Shown here: positions 24,285-32,986 of the stretch, piece by piece | Layout: each line of letters begins with the position of its first letter | Numbering within the stretch: position 1 is the first letter of the stretch | Source of the DNA: Terriglobia bacterium | Lineage (GTDB): Bacteria; Acidobacteriota; Terriglobia; Bryobacterales; Bryobacteraceae | NCBI GenBank assembly: GCA_020073345.1 | Contig: JAIQFI010000017.1 | Location: 38,752 to 102,751 of the forward strand | Reading direction: 5' to 3' | DNA length: 64,000 nucleotides | Position numbers and translations under genes: made by a program | The notes under the pieces: model-generated | What the model was told of the DNA's origin: nothing | The model's input: only the letters and a program-made list of their open reading frames with translations | Databases searched by the model: none

Positions 24285-25072
24285 ATTCTATGCCTGACTT
24301 TCCATACAGCCTGGAGCGGACGGTTGTGATCAACGCACAGCCCGAGACGGTTTTCCGCTTTTTCACCGATAGCGCGCGATGGGCCAGTTGGTGGGGCGCA
24401 GGCTCGACCATAGATGCCCGGCCGGGAGGCAGGGTGTACGTCCGCCATCCAAATGGAGTGGAATCTCTGGGCGAAGTATTGGAGGTGCGCCCTGCGGAGC
24501 GGATCATGTTCACCTATGGCTTCGCCAGCGGCAAGCCGATGCCGCCCGGAAGCTCTCGCGTGACAATCAGCCTGGAACCTGACGAATCCGGTACTCGGCT
24601 TCGTCTGCTGCACGAATTCGCGGAAGCCGGGCCACGCGAGGAGCACGTGCAAGGCTGGCGCTTTCAGCTTTCGCTATTCGGTAACGCGGTCGCCAACGAA
24701 GTATATGCCGATGCGGCAAAAGCCGTAGACGCCTGGTTCAACGTCTGGGTCGTCACGGACGATCGAGCACGGGACCAGACGCTCGCTGGAATTGCCGCCC
24801 CTGGAATCCGCTTCCGCGACAGGTTCAGTCTGCTCGATGGCATCGCCGATCTGTCCGCTCACATTGGCGCGTCGCAGCGGTTTATGCCGGGTATCGGCCT
24901 GCGGCGAAAAGGAGACGTCCGGCAATGCCAGGGCACGGTGCTCGTTGACTGGATAGCGGCGGGCGCCGATGGGATAGAGCGGATGAGCGGGACAAACGTC
25001 TTTACGTTCAGGCCAGACGGACGAATCGATTCCGTTACGGGCCTTGCCAATCCATCCCCAATGCAAAAGTGA
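24281..25072 (+). CDS. SRPBCC (AHSA1-like) protein fused to a SnoaL-like domain
   Basis: 263 residues. Residues 8-150 are AHSA1-type (SLERTVVINAQPETVFRFFT, WASWWGAGSTIDARPGGRVY, EVLEVRPAERIMFTYGFASG), a hydrophobic pocket fold. Residues 155-260 resemble NTF2/SnoaL (IRFRDRFSLLDGIADLSAHI, GTVLVDWIAAGADG, GTNVFTFRPDGRIDSV), with a second pocket. The GTG start makes a GTGA overlap with arsR; ATG at 24290 is the alternative. Inferred role: ligand-binding protein or small-molecule enzyme controlled by the ArsR repressor. Confidence 0.8.
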   Translation: MNSMPDFPYSLERTVVINAQPETVFRFFTDSARWASWWGAGSTIDARPGGRVYVRHPNGVESLGEVLEVRPAERIMFTYGFASGKPMPPGSSRVTISLEPDESGTRLRLLHEFAEAGPREEHVQGWRFQLSLFGNAVANEVYADAAKAVDAWFNVWVVTDDRARDQTLAGIAAPGIRFRDRFSLLDGIADLSAHIGASQRFMPGIGLRRKGDVRQCQGTVLVDWIAAGADGIERMSGTNVFTFRPDGRIDSVTGLANPSPMQK

Positions 25073-25129
25073 TAGGAGACACCTCCCGCGGGCATCCTCA
25101 AGTCCAATATACGCGAATGCTCATCGACG

Positions 25130-25135
25130 TATAGT
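25130..25135 (+). promoter_or_regulatory. -10 box directly before the DUF885 gene
   Basis: TATAGT ends 6 bases before the ATG at 25142, the same spacing as for ilvE, suggesting a leaderless or near-leaderless message. No strong -35 is visible. Confidence 0.45.
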
Positions 25136-25141
25136 GGTGTC

Positions 25142-26842
25142 ATGCGGCGTCCGATACTCGGCTTCTTCATCATCACGGTTGGTATTCTGGCGGGTGGCTG
25201 TAGCCGCTCGAACCCGGCGATGGAATTCGACAAACTCACGCAGGACTTCATATACGGCAGCCTGGCCCAGTCTCCCGTGAGCGCGACCGCGACCGGATAC
25301 CACCTGCACAACGGCGTGCCCCTGGACGAACTTCTCGACGACTACAGTGCCGGAGGTTTAGACCAGCAGCGAATGTTCTATAAGGATCTCCAAACCCGGA
25401 TCGGCGCCCTGGACGTCGCCAAGCTCGAGCAGGAGCAGCGCGTGGACCTCGACATCATGAAAGGCAATGTCGAGCTGGCGCTGCTGGAGCTCGATACCAT
25501 CCAGAGCTACAAGCACAACCCGACGGTCTACGTCGAGCTGGCTGGAAACGCCTTGTACACTCCCTACATGCTCAACTACGCGCCGGAGGAGAAGCGCTTC
25601 GGACACATCATCAAGCGTCTGGAAAGGATCCCCGCGCTGCTGGATCAAGCCAAAGCCAATCTGGTGGACGCGCCGGAAGTGTGGAATCGAGTAGCGCGTG
25701 AGGAAAACGACGGAAACATCGGGCTGATCGACAAGACGCTGCGGGACGCGGTTCCAGAGTCGCAAAAAGGCGCATATGGTCCCGCGGCGGAGAAAGCACT
25801 CGCCGCAGTGCGGGATTTCAACGCGTTCCTCAAAGACAAACTGTCCGCCAAGACCTCCGACTGGCGTCTGGGAAAGGAGAAATACGCGCGAAAGTTCGCT
25901 CTGGTTCTGGCCTCAGGCCGAGCTCCGGAAGACCTGCTGGCGGCGGCTGAGTCGGATCTAAGCACAGTCCGTAAAGAGATGGCCAAGCTGGCCGCGCCCA
26001 AGACCGTCGAGCAGGCTCTTGAGGACGTCGCCCGCCAGCACGCAATGCCCGACACCTATATCGCCAAGGCCAAGGAGACGCTGGCGCAGGCCACGGCTTT
26101 CGTCAAAGAGAAGGATCTTCTGACGCTGCCGTCACGGTCCAATCTGGACGTGATCGAGACGCCTGAATTCATGCGGGGCATCTACGGAGTCGGCGGATTC
26201 AATCCGGCGCCGCCGCTCGAGCCGCAGCTCGGCGCGTTCTACTGGATCACGCCGATTCCGAAAAACTGGCCGGCCGCGCGGGCGGAATCGAAACTCCGGG
26301 AATACAACAACTACGGGCTTCAGGAGCTGACGATTCACGAGGCCATGCCCGGTCACTACGTGCAACTGGAGTACGCCAACGACGTGCAGCCGGTCGCGCG
26401 CCGCCTGCTGCGAACCATCTTTGCGAACACCCCGTATGTGGAAGGGTGGGCTGTCTACACGCAGCAGATGATGTCCGATGCGGGATACCTCGACGGAAAC
26501 AAAGCTCTGTGGCTGACTTTCTACAAGCAGATCCTGCGAGTGCTGGCCAACACCATTCTGGATATTCGTCTTCAGACCATGGGCATGACCGATCAGCAAG
26601 CGCTCGACCTGATGATGAAGGACACCTATCAGGAGAAGGAAGAAGCGACGGCGAAGCTCCAGCGCGCGCAGCTTTCTTCCTGCCAGTTGCCGACGTACTT
26701 TGTCGGCTGGAAGGGATGGCTGGATGTGCGCGAGCATTACAAGCAGCGCAAAGGCAGCTCGTATTCGCTGAAGGAGTTTCACGAGCGGGCGCTCAAGGAA
26801 AGCGGCGTGCCGCTGCCGGCGCTTGAGACGCTATTGCAGTAA
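25142..26842 (+). CDS. DUF885-family lipoprotein (putative metallopeptidase)
   Basis: 566 residues. Signal with a lipobox (GILAGGCSRS), so it is probably anchored in the envelope. The hallmark is NNYGLQELTIHEAMPGHYVQ and PYVEGWAVYTQQM: HExxxxH with a distal glutamate resembles a gluzincin-like zinc site, consistent with DUF885 (annotated as a putative peptidase family). The rest is alpha-helical. It converges on the pentaheme cytochrome with a 12-bp overlap. Substrate unknown. Confidence 0.88.
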   Translation: MRRPILGFFIITVGILAGGCSRSNPAMEFDKLTQDFIYGSLAQSPVSATATGYHLHNGVPLDELLDDYSAGGLDQQRMFYKDLQTRIGALDVAKLEQEQRVDLDIMKGNVELALLELDTIQSYKHNPTVYVELAGNALYTPYMLNYAPEEKRFGHIIKRLERIPALLDQAKANLVDAPEVWNRVAREENDGNIGLIDKTLRDAVPESQKGAYGPAAEKALAAVRDFNAFLKDKLSAKTSDWRLGKEKYARKFALVLASGRAPEDLLAAAESDLSTVRKEMAKLAAPKTVEQALEDVARQHAMPDTYIAKAKETLAQATAFVKEKDLLTLPSRSNLDVIETPEFMRGIYGVGGFNPAPPLEPQLGAFYWITPIPKNWPAARAESKLREYNNYGLQELTIHEAMPGHYVQLEYANDVQPVARRLLRTIFANTPYVEGWAVYTQQMMSDAGYLDGNKALWLTFYKQILRVLANTILDIRLQTMGMTDQQALDLMMKDTYQEKEEATAKLQRAQLSSCQLPTYFVGWKGWLDVREHYKQRKGSSYSLKEFHERALKESGVPLPALETLLQ

Positions 26843-28429
26843 GCGGCTAGCCTGGGCGATCCGAACCGCCGAGCCCGACGACATCGATTCGTAGTAGCCC
26901 ACAAACCGCTTGGGCTCCACGGCATTGTAGGGCTTCAGATTGTTCGCCCAGCGATACGAGATCGGCTGGAACCACAACTCGGCTTCCAGTTGAAACGGGC
27001 CTTGGCCGCTCACGTTGACCGAGTACCGGATTTTGTCGCCGCCCGCGACGAAGTCCTGATCCTGAACAGCTCCGCCGAGAACGGCAATCTCCGCGTCGGC
27101 ACCCTGTTTGTTGAAGCCGCGCGGCAGCAGGCGGTTGTCCTTGATAAACCGCACTGCGGTTAACAAACCCGTGGTGAGTTTGCCGGCCTGATCGACCATG
27201 ATGTCTTCGTAAATCTGCACCTGTTCGGGCGTGGTGATCTCGGTGTAATGCGGCTCGTATTTGGTGGCGTCGGCGTCGTTGTCGTTGCCCCGGATCAGGC
27301 CGGTGGGATCGAGCGCGCCGGATTCAAACACAATGGCTCCATTGCGATCCTTCACCGTCACGTGCAGCCAGGCCCGTCGCGACGGATACGCGGTTGGGAA
27401 CTTGTGGCCGCTCAGATTCTGCACCGAAATATCGGCCTGCAGCCGCCCTCCGGTGAAACTCGCATTGTCGATCGCGATCTGTGCGGTCTTCGATTGCAGA
27501 TGCTCGATGGTCCGGCTGGCGGCAGCCTCGAATTCTTCCGGCAAGGCGATTACCCCCAAGTCGGCGCGATAGCGGTTGAGCATCCGTTGGATGAAGAAGT
27601 TTCCGCCTACGAAGATATGGCGGCTGGCGTCCTCGCGGGTCACGCCCAGCACCTTGGTGATCGCGACCGGCTCCTGGATCACCGGCATGTGGCAGCTCTG
27701 GCAGCTCTGCTTATCCTTATACTCGCTGTTCAGCCACTCCTGGTAAGGCATCTGTTCGGGAAGCTCGCCAATCACCTGCCCTCCCGGTCCCAGCGCCTTG
27801 GTGATCAGCGTGTGACAGGTCGCGCACACTTCCGACTGCTTGATGTGGTCTGATTGCGTCGGCTTGTATCCTTCCGAAGACGTGCGCATGATCCGGGTCT
27901 GCCCGTTTTCGATCTTGTACGGACCGTATTCCTCGCGCTCGCCGAGCTTGCGGGTTGTATCGACAACGAAACCGCCGACTAGGCTCTCACGGGTGCCGAG
28001 CTTGTCTTTCGAAATCTGGTGGCAGAGCGAGCACGAGACACCATCTCGGGCCAAGCGGTCATCGCGCTTGTCGGCGTCGAGCGCCAGGTGCGAGAAGATC
28101 TCGCCCTCGCGGCCATTGGCGTTGGCTTCGTAGCGAGCCATGGGCATGTGGCACTTGGAACACTCGTCCTGGATTTCCTTGACTGCTTCCGGATGATCGA
28201 TGGTCTCGCGGCGCACGCCCGATTGCCAATACGGATCGCGCGCTGAGTTGGCCATCATGGTCGGACGCCAGGAAAAGCCGATAGACACGTCTTCCCCGCC
28301 CGACGTACTCAGGCCGTTGTGGCAGGCGAAGCAGCGGTCGGAAGTCTTGAATAGCTCACCGACCTTCTTGTGGGCGTCCGCGCCTTGTAACAACAACGCC
28401 GAAGTGAAACCCAATGCAAGGAACTTCAT
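26831..28429 (-). CDS. Secreted pentaheme c-type cytochrome
   Basis: 532 residues with signal peptide MKFLALGFTSALLLQGADA. Five CxxCH heme sites are visible: CFACH (about 33-37), CSKCH, CSLCH, CATCH and CQSCH, spread over the first 270 residues, followed by a mainly beta C-terminal region (RLQADISVQNLSGHKFPTAY). The layout is close to cytochrome c554-type periplasmic or outer-surface electron carriers. The ATG overlaps the stop of the upstream cytochrome c/beta-barrel gene (ATGA), so the proteins are made together and likely share electrons. Confidence 0.88.
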   Translation of the reverse strand: MKFLALGFTSALLLQGADAHKKVGELFKTSDRCFACHNGLSTSGGEDVSIGFSWRPTMMANSARDPYWQSGVRRETIDHPEAVKEIQDECSKCHMPMARYEANANGREGEIFSHLALDADKRDDRLARDGVSCSLCHQISKDKLGTRESLVGGFVVDTTRKLGEREEYGPYKIENGQTRIMRTSSEGYKPTQSDHIKQSEVCATCHTLITKALGPGGQVIGELPEQMPYQEWLNSEYKDKQSCQSCHMPVIQEPVAITKVLGVTREDASRHIFVGGNFFIQRMLNRYRADLGVIALPEEFEAAASRTIEHLQSKTAQIAIDNASFTGGRLQADISVQNLSGHKFPTAYPSRRAWLHVTVKDRNGAIVFESGALDPTGLIRGNDNDADATKYEPHYTEITTPEQVQIYEDIMVDQAGKLTTGLLTAVRFIKDNRLLPRGFNKQGADAEIAVLGGAVQDQDFVAGGDKIRYSVNVSGQGPFQLEAELWFQPISYRWANNLKPYNAVEPKRFVGYYESMSSGSAVRIAQASRLLQ

Positions 28430-29595
28430 TTCCACCCCTCGCGCCAGCTGCCATCGAACCAATCCCACAGGACGTAGAACAAGACTTCCGTAGTCCGGCC
28501 CATGGTCTGTGTCATCGGAAACCGGACGCCAACGCTCGCCAGGATGTGCTGGCGCTTGCTCAGCGAGACCTGCATCTGCGGAAGGATGTCCCAAGCGGTC
28601 TTGGCTCCGTCCACCAGATCCCGACTCGAAAGGAACTCGACCATCGGCGTCCAAATGCGGCCGAACCCTTTGTTCTGCACCAGTGTTTTCCCGATGGCCG
28701 TATGCAGGTAGAAATTCTGAGGTACATCTTTGGTATGGGTCGGCAGCTCCGCACCGAACTGGGTTTGCACGAAATCCAGCACCTTTAGTTTGGCCGGCAG
28801 CCGCTGATCGAACATACCGAAGGTTTGAAACACGGTAACCCCAGTGCCCAGACCGTGCGCCGGGTCCCCAGTCGGGAAGTTCACCTCTCCCTGCAAGCTA
28901 AGAATGGAACCGGTCTTGGAACTGTGCGCCGTCACGCGTTTGAATCCCAGGACCACGTCTCCCACGCCTCCGAACCAGGTCCCCGTATCCGCATGCTGAA
29001 AGCTGAATGGGACCGAAAATTCCATCTGGTTCCTGACGCCGATTCGCTTCTCATACGTAATTTCCGGTGAGACGCCCGGCGCGCCGGTGGCATTGAACGA
29101 GCTAGTGAGCACGGTTTCGTTTTCCGGAAAAGCCTTCTCGGTACCGAAAGCGCGCGGGAAATTCAGTTCGGCCAGCGGCCAGCTTGGCTCGGTACAAAGA
29201 GTTCTGAGATACCCGACCACCTTGTCGATCTGCTCATTCGTCAAGGCTTCCGAAAAGGACGGCATGATGCGGGAAAAGCCGCGGCCGGCCCCGCCTTCGT
29301 GGACCGTCGCTTTCCAGTCGAAGGTCTTCTCGCCCGTGGTGCCTTGGCAATCCGAGAAATCGGGAAACGTGCTCGGCGGCTCGAACCCGAGCGTACTTTG
29401 TGGCTGCCCTTTCCCGTTGGGGCCGTGGCAGCCGATGCAGGCCGCCTTGAAGATCTCCTCTCCGGTGTCGAGCTTCAGCGGTGCGCCGGCTTGGGTTTGG
29501 GCGAAGGCGATGGAATGCATCCACACCACCGCGAGGACGAAAACGGCAGGCAGATAGCCCCAAATGGACCAGTTCGAGATCTCGCGTGAACGCAT
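28426..29595 (-). CDS. Cytochrome c domain fused to an outer-membrane beta-barrel-like domain
   Basis: 389 residues. After a signal sequence (PAVFVLAVVWMHSIAFAQ) there is a mono-heme cytochrome c domain: CIGCH at 53-57 with KGQPQS and an axial Met likely in RIMPSFSEALTNEQ, ending about 140. From 150 on, alternating strands (ITYEKRIGVRNQMEFSVPFS, GGVGDVVLGFKRVTAHSSKT, GSILSLQGEVNFPTGD) look like a porin-type or DUF-family transporter barrel. A fused heme and barrel would place electron transfer at the outer membrane. The pentaheme gene follows directly. Confidence 0.75.
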   Translation of the reverse strand: MRSREISNWSIWGYLPAVFVLAVVWMHSIAFAQTQAGAPLKLDTGEEIFKAACIGCHGPNGKGQPQSTLGFEPPSTFPDFSDCQGTTGEKTFDWKATVHEGGAGRGFSRIMPSFSEALTNEQIDKVVGYLRTLCTEPSWPLAELNFPRAFGTEKAFPENETVLTSSFNATGAPGVSPEITYEKRIGVRNQMEFSVPFSFQHADTGTWFGGVGDVVLGFKRVTAHSSKTGSILSLQGEVNFPTGDPAHGLGTGVTVFQTFGMFDQRLPAKLKVLDFVQTQFGAELPTHTKDVPQNFYLHTAIGKTLVQNKGFGRIWTPMVEFLSSRDLVDGAKTAWDILPQMQVSLSKRQHILASVGVRFPMTQTMGRTTEVLFYVLWDWFDGSWREGWK

Positions 29596-29605
29596 AGGTA
29601 AGGAT

Positions 29606-30454
29606 CTAGCGTAGCAAAGACCTCAAGCGGTCCTGGATTCCGCAACCATTTCGTATAGCTTGCTCGACGGGCGAGTAATCGCCGTGCTCGCGCACCAACC
29701 TAAATAGTGCGGCCGGCAGAAGCGGCGGCTGAGCGATAAAGCGCGGCCGCGTGCCGCGATGAGGCTGGGCTGCGTGCACAAGGAACGGATGGCACAGGTA
29801 GACTGTTCCCCGCTCTCCCGTTGCTAAAACCTCATGCCTCTTCGCCGTCTCCGCAAAACCGTTCGCGGCCAGTTCCCTTAACGATAGGCCGTCGTCACCA
29901 GCCGGAGCGAGCATCCTTGCGATGTCGAGATGGGATCCAGCGCGAATGCGGGTCGGCGCATCGTCCTGCCCGACGTCGGAAAAGAGGAACAGCATCAGCA
30001 GCGCTCGATCTTTCGACGTCACATTTGCACGCCACCCAAGGAGGTCGTCAGCATCAGTTGCCTCGGCTTTGAAACTAATATCGATGTGCCAGCCTGCGTC
30101 TCCCGGGTCGTCAGGTGACGGAAACCTTACAGGGAAAGTCCCAAGGTTCATACGCGGCAGCCAGCGCCCTTTTCCGACGAGCTGGTCGAACGCTTTGTAT
30201 AGGATCGCAGCATTGGCAGCCCGGGCAAAAGGTTCTTGTCCATACAGACCGAGCCGAATGACCGGCTTTGTCCATGTTTTCGGGTCCTCCGGATCGCAGC
30301 CGGTGTCCCGCCAGAGAATCGCACGGCCTTCGTCCGCAACCGCTCGTGGAAAAGCTCCTTCAAGTTTCACGAATCCGTCCCGGACAAAGCGATCAAGGTC
30401 TGCGTCGCTCAGAACCTGCGCAGTGTCGCCGCTATTCGGGATAACACTATTCAT
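29606..30454 (-). CDS. Phytanoyl-CoA dioxygenase (PhyH)-like Fe(II)/2-oxoglutarate oxygenase
   Basis: 282 residues. DLDRFVRDGFVKLEGAFPRA is the PhyH N-terminal pattern; GWHIDISF supplies the HxD iron pair and CHPFLVHAAQPHRGTRPRFI gives the distal histidine and the arginine that holds 2-oxoglutarate. It hydroxylates an unactivated C-H bond of an unknown substrate in the cytoplasm. The start is ATG at 30454; a TTG at 30529 would add 25 unlikely residues. No ribosome site is evident. Confidence 0.85.
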   Translation of the reverse strand: MNSVIPNSGDTAQVLSDADLDRFVRDGFVKLEGAFPRAVADEGRAILWRDTGCDPEDPKTWTKPVIRLGLYGQEPFARAANAAILYKAFDQLVGKGRWLPRMNLGTFPVRFPSPDDPGDAGWHIDISFKAEATDADDLLGWRANVTSKDRALLMLFLFSDVGQDDAPTRIRAGSHLDIARMLAPAGDDGLSLRELAANGFAETAKRHEVLATGERGTVYLCHPFLVHAAQPHRGTRPRFIAQPPLLPAALFRLVREHGDYSPVEQAIRNGCGIQDRLRSLLR

Positions 30455-30559
30455 CGCGTTGGTATCGGCGGCAGTTCTTGCACTAGGATCACGGTCTGGA
30501 CGAGCGGTACGATGCGATGAAAGGCCCAAGTGGCTGAATGAGAAGAGTCGGACCTTGGC

Positions 30560-30979
30560 CTACTTGGCAGTGGTTCCAGGAGCGGCGCCAGGATCGCCGG
30601 CGGAAGAACCGACGAATAGCTTCTTCCCGTCCGTGAACGTGATGATGCTGCCGTTGCCGCGGTTCGCTCCATCTTTCGCCTGGTAGCCTTCGACGAGAAT
30701 TTCAGTCCCTTTGGGCAACGAATTCTTGGTCCAGCCGCGGCGCAGCAGCGCATTGGGAGCCGCCGCTTCGATCATCCACGGCGTAACCTTGCCATCCTCG
30801 CCGGTCACATCGATGTGAATCCAAGCGTGGGGGTTAATCCACTCCATCTTTGTCACGGTTCCTTTGAACTTGATGGGCTTGTCCGCATCGAACTCGGCGG
30901 CGAAGGCATGATGCGCCCAGGCCGGCGCTGCGACCAGGAGCGAAACGGCGGCGGTAAGAACGACAACGAGTTTTCTCAT
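30560..30979 (-). CDS. DUF6152-like secreted protein
   Basis: 139 residues from the ATG at 30979, with GAGGAG 10 bases upstream. Signal peptide VVVLTAAVSLLVAAPAWA, then HHAFAAEFDADKPIKFKGTV, KMEWINPHAWIHIDVTGEDG and LLRRGWTKNSLPKGTEILVE. HHAFAAEFD...NPH is the core of this OB-fold-like family. It precedes two GHWEGDTLVV-type genes in the same orientation, a grouping that repeats in Acidobacteria, and may assist them. Confidence 0.8.
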   Translation of the reverse strand: MRKLVVVLTAAVSLLVAAPAWAHHAFAAEFDADKPIKFKGTVTKMEWINPHAWIHIDVTGEDGKVTPWMIEAAAPNALLRRGWTKNSLPKGTEILVEGYQAKDGANRGNGSIITFTDGKKLFVGSSAGDPGAAPGTTAK

Positions 30980-31017
30980 GGTTGTGAACTCCTCGATACC
31001 TCTACTCTGGGATGAAC

Positions 31018-32052
31018 TCACTTTGCCCCCGCGGCTTTGGCCGCGGCCTTCTTCTCTTGAGCACGGGCGCCGCTGAGGGAGTCAAACATGGCGTAGTTGC
31101 CCTCGTGGCACGCATACTCGAAATTCTGATAGCCCGGCTCTTGCGTCAACGGAAACCCGACCTTGAAAGTGCTGGCGTACGTTTTCGGATCGTCGATGGT
31201 GATTTCGTACCGCATCTCATTCGGGCCGACGCGCGTAAAGCGCTCGGTGAATTTCATGGCGTCGCTGAACGGCGTACCTCCGCCGTTGCCGACCAATCCG
31301 TTCCGGTTACCGAGAAAATTCGTAGTCTCCACCACCAGGGTGTTGCCCTCCCAGTGCCCGCGCGGGTCGCCCATGTAGGAGCGAATGTTCGGCCTCGCGT
31401 GAGGACGGCCATCCATGGGGATCACGCGGGCTTCATGGACCATCTCCTGCATAATCGTGACGAAGCCCTTCCCTTGTACGATCTGTTGCCCGTTGCCGTA
31501 GATAACCGGAAAGATGGAGCCCGGCACGCCGCGGCTGATGCAGCGGATGTAATAGCTGAAGTCTTCCCAGGAATCAGCTTTGGGGTTGTTGTTGCCGGCG
31601 CCTTCAGGAACCGGCCTGAGCTTGGCTTCCGGAAGCAGGTCGGGTGTCCTGCCGTTCGGCGGATCGATCACCAGCGACGTCTGTTTGCAGGGCCTCCGCG
31701 CCCGTTCGCCCCAGTGGCCCGGGGGGCCCGTGCCAACGCGCTGATTGGGCGCCACGGTTTCGACCAGATCGTTTTGCAGCTGCCGCTCGAGGTTGGACTG
31801 GCGCTGAGCGAGTTCCTGTTCTGTATAGTAGAGCCGGTCGCCGAGATTGGCGGGCCGGTTCAGGGGAGTGCCGATACAGTCGTCACTGGTCCAGGTCCCC
31901 TGCAAATCTGGGTCGCCCCAGGGCGTCTTCGGCTGTACCCAACTTGCAGCCGCGGGTGCTTTTGTGGCCGCCGCCGAGGCTTTCCCTGCGGCGGTTTGCG
32001 CTACCGCGGCTCCGGCCACGAGAAAACCGCAAATCAGAACCGGGTATCTCAT
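31018..32052 (-). CDS. Secreted GHWEGNTLVV-motif protein
   Basis: 344 residues; ribosome site GGAGA 5 bases before ATG. Signal peptide CGFLVAGAAVA, an Ala/Lys-rich linker, then WGDPDLQGTWTSDD, the core GHWEGNTLVVETTNFLGNRN and FTERFTRVGPNEMRYEITID. It carries a C-terminal KKAAAKAAGAK tail. It belongs to the same family as the 11.9-14.8 kb cluster but is more diverged, suggesting an old duplication. It lies between the DUF6152-like gene and another family member. Confidence 0.78.
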   Translation of the reverse strand: MRYPVLICGFLVAGAAVAQTAAGKASAAATKAPAAASWVQPKTPWGDPDLQGTWTSDDCIGTPLNRPANLGDRLYYTEQELAQRQSNLERQLQNDLVETVAPNQRVGTGPPGHWGERARRPCKQTSLVIDPPNGRTPDLLPEAKLRPVPEGAGNNNPKADSWEDFSYYIRCISRGVPGSIFPVIYGNGQQIVQGKGFVTIMQEMVHEARVIPMDGRPHARPNIRSYMGDPRGHWEGNTLVVETTNFLGNRNGLVGNGGGTPFSDAMKFTERFTRVGPNEMRYEITIDDPKTYASTFKVGFPLTQEPGYQNFEYACHEGNYAMFDSLSGARAQEKKAAAKAAGAK

Positions 32053-32086
32053 AAAGTCTCCTTGCTGCGGGGCGCAACTGCTGCTT

Positions 32087-32902
32087 TTACTTCTTCTTTA
32101 AATCTCCGTAAATCAATTCTTCCACGTATTCGACACACTTGAACTCGTTGAGCTGCGCGTTCTTTTCCTTGCGCCGGTAAATCACCGTGCTGATCTTCCA
32201 CGGCCGCGTATAGATGGCCGGGTCCTCGATGGTCGCTTCGTAGTTGATGTGATCGGCGTCGGCGAGCGTGAAGCGTTCCACAACGTGGGTGCTGTCGGTT
32301 TGAAAATTTCCGGACCGGTCGAACCAGCTATTGCCATTCAAGCCGGTGACGTTGACCACCAGGACGTCGCCTTCCCAGTGACCGTTAGAGGTCCCCATCC
32401 ATGTATCCACGGCCGCCTCTTTCGCTTTGCCCATGTTGACCACGCGATTGGCCGTCGCAAACTCGTACGCAAATGCGATGTCCCGCTGGGATTGCACGAT
32501 CTGGAACGGGAAAGGCATGTAGTTCGAGCGCGGGATGCCAGGCATGTAGCATTTGACTTCCGGGTCCAGCTTCATCCGATTCTTGAAGTTTTCTTTCTGC
32601 TGAGTTGCAGCCGCAGGTGTATAGGGGATCTCACCGCCTTCCACGATTCCCTGGCCGGCGGGCCAGGCGCCGGTGGCGCCCAGCTGAAAAAAGGGCCCGG
32701 CTTGCGCGCTGTGATCTCGAATATCCCAGTCCGGTGTGCCCAGGACCTGCCACAAACCTGTGAAATTCGGCTTGCCACTGGGCATCCGCGGGATCTGCGG
32801 AGCCGCTTTAGCCGGAGTCTGGCCGCTGCCTGGCAATGCCGGGAAGAGAACAACGAACGCCGTGGATAGCAGAACGCAGCAGGCCCGACGTGGGTCCAGC
32901 AT
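32087..32902 (-). CDS. Secreted GHWEGDVLVV-motif protein
   Basis: 271 residues. Signal VLLSTAFVVLFPALPGSGQ, MPSGKPNFTGLWQVLGTPDW, YMPFPFQIVQSQRDIAFAYE, GHWEGDVLVVNVTGLNGN and VERFTLADADHINYEATIED. The second domain of the other paralogues is absent. Upstream of it lies only the unrelated RND pump, so it is the first gene of this second cluster. Confidence 0.78.
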   Translation of the reverse strand: MLDPRRACCVLLSTAFVVLFPALPGSGQTPAKAAPQIPRMPSGKPNFTGLWQVLGTPDWDIRDHSAQAGPFFQLGATGAWPAGQGIVEGGEIPYTPAAATQQKENFKNRMKLDPEVKCYMPGIPRSNYMPFPFQIVQSQRDIAFAYEFATANRVVNMGKAKEAAVDTWMGTSNGHWEGDVLVVNVTGLNGNSWFDRSGNFQTDSTHVVERFTLADADHINYEATIEDPAIYTRPWKISTVIYRRKEKNAQLNEFKCVEYVEELIYGDLKKK

Positions 32903-32986
32903 AGCTCTCAGTCTCCTAAGCCGGTTATTCTACTCTCCCGTAAACCCTAGCACAACGCAGCCAACGCCGTTTAGAATCGGCGTGGC

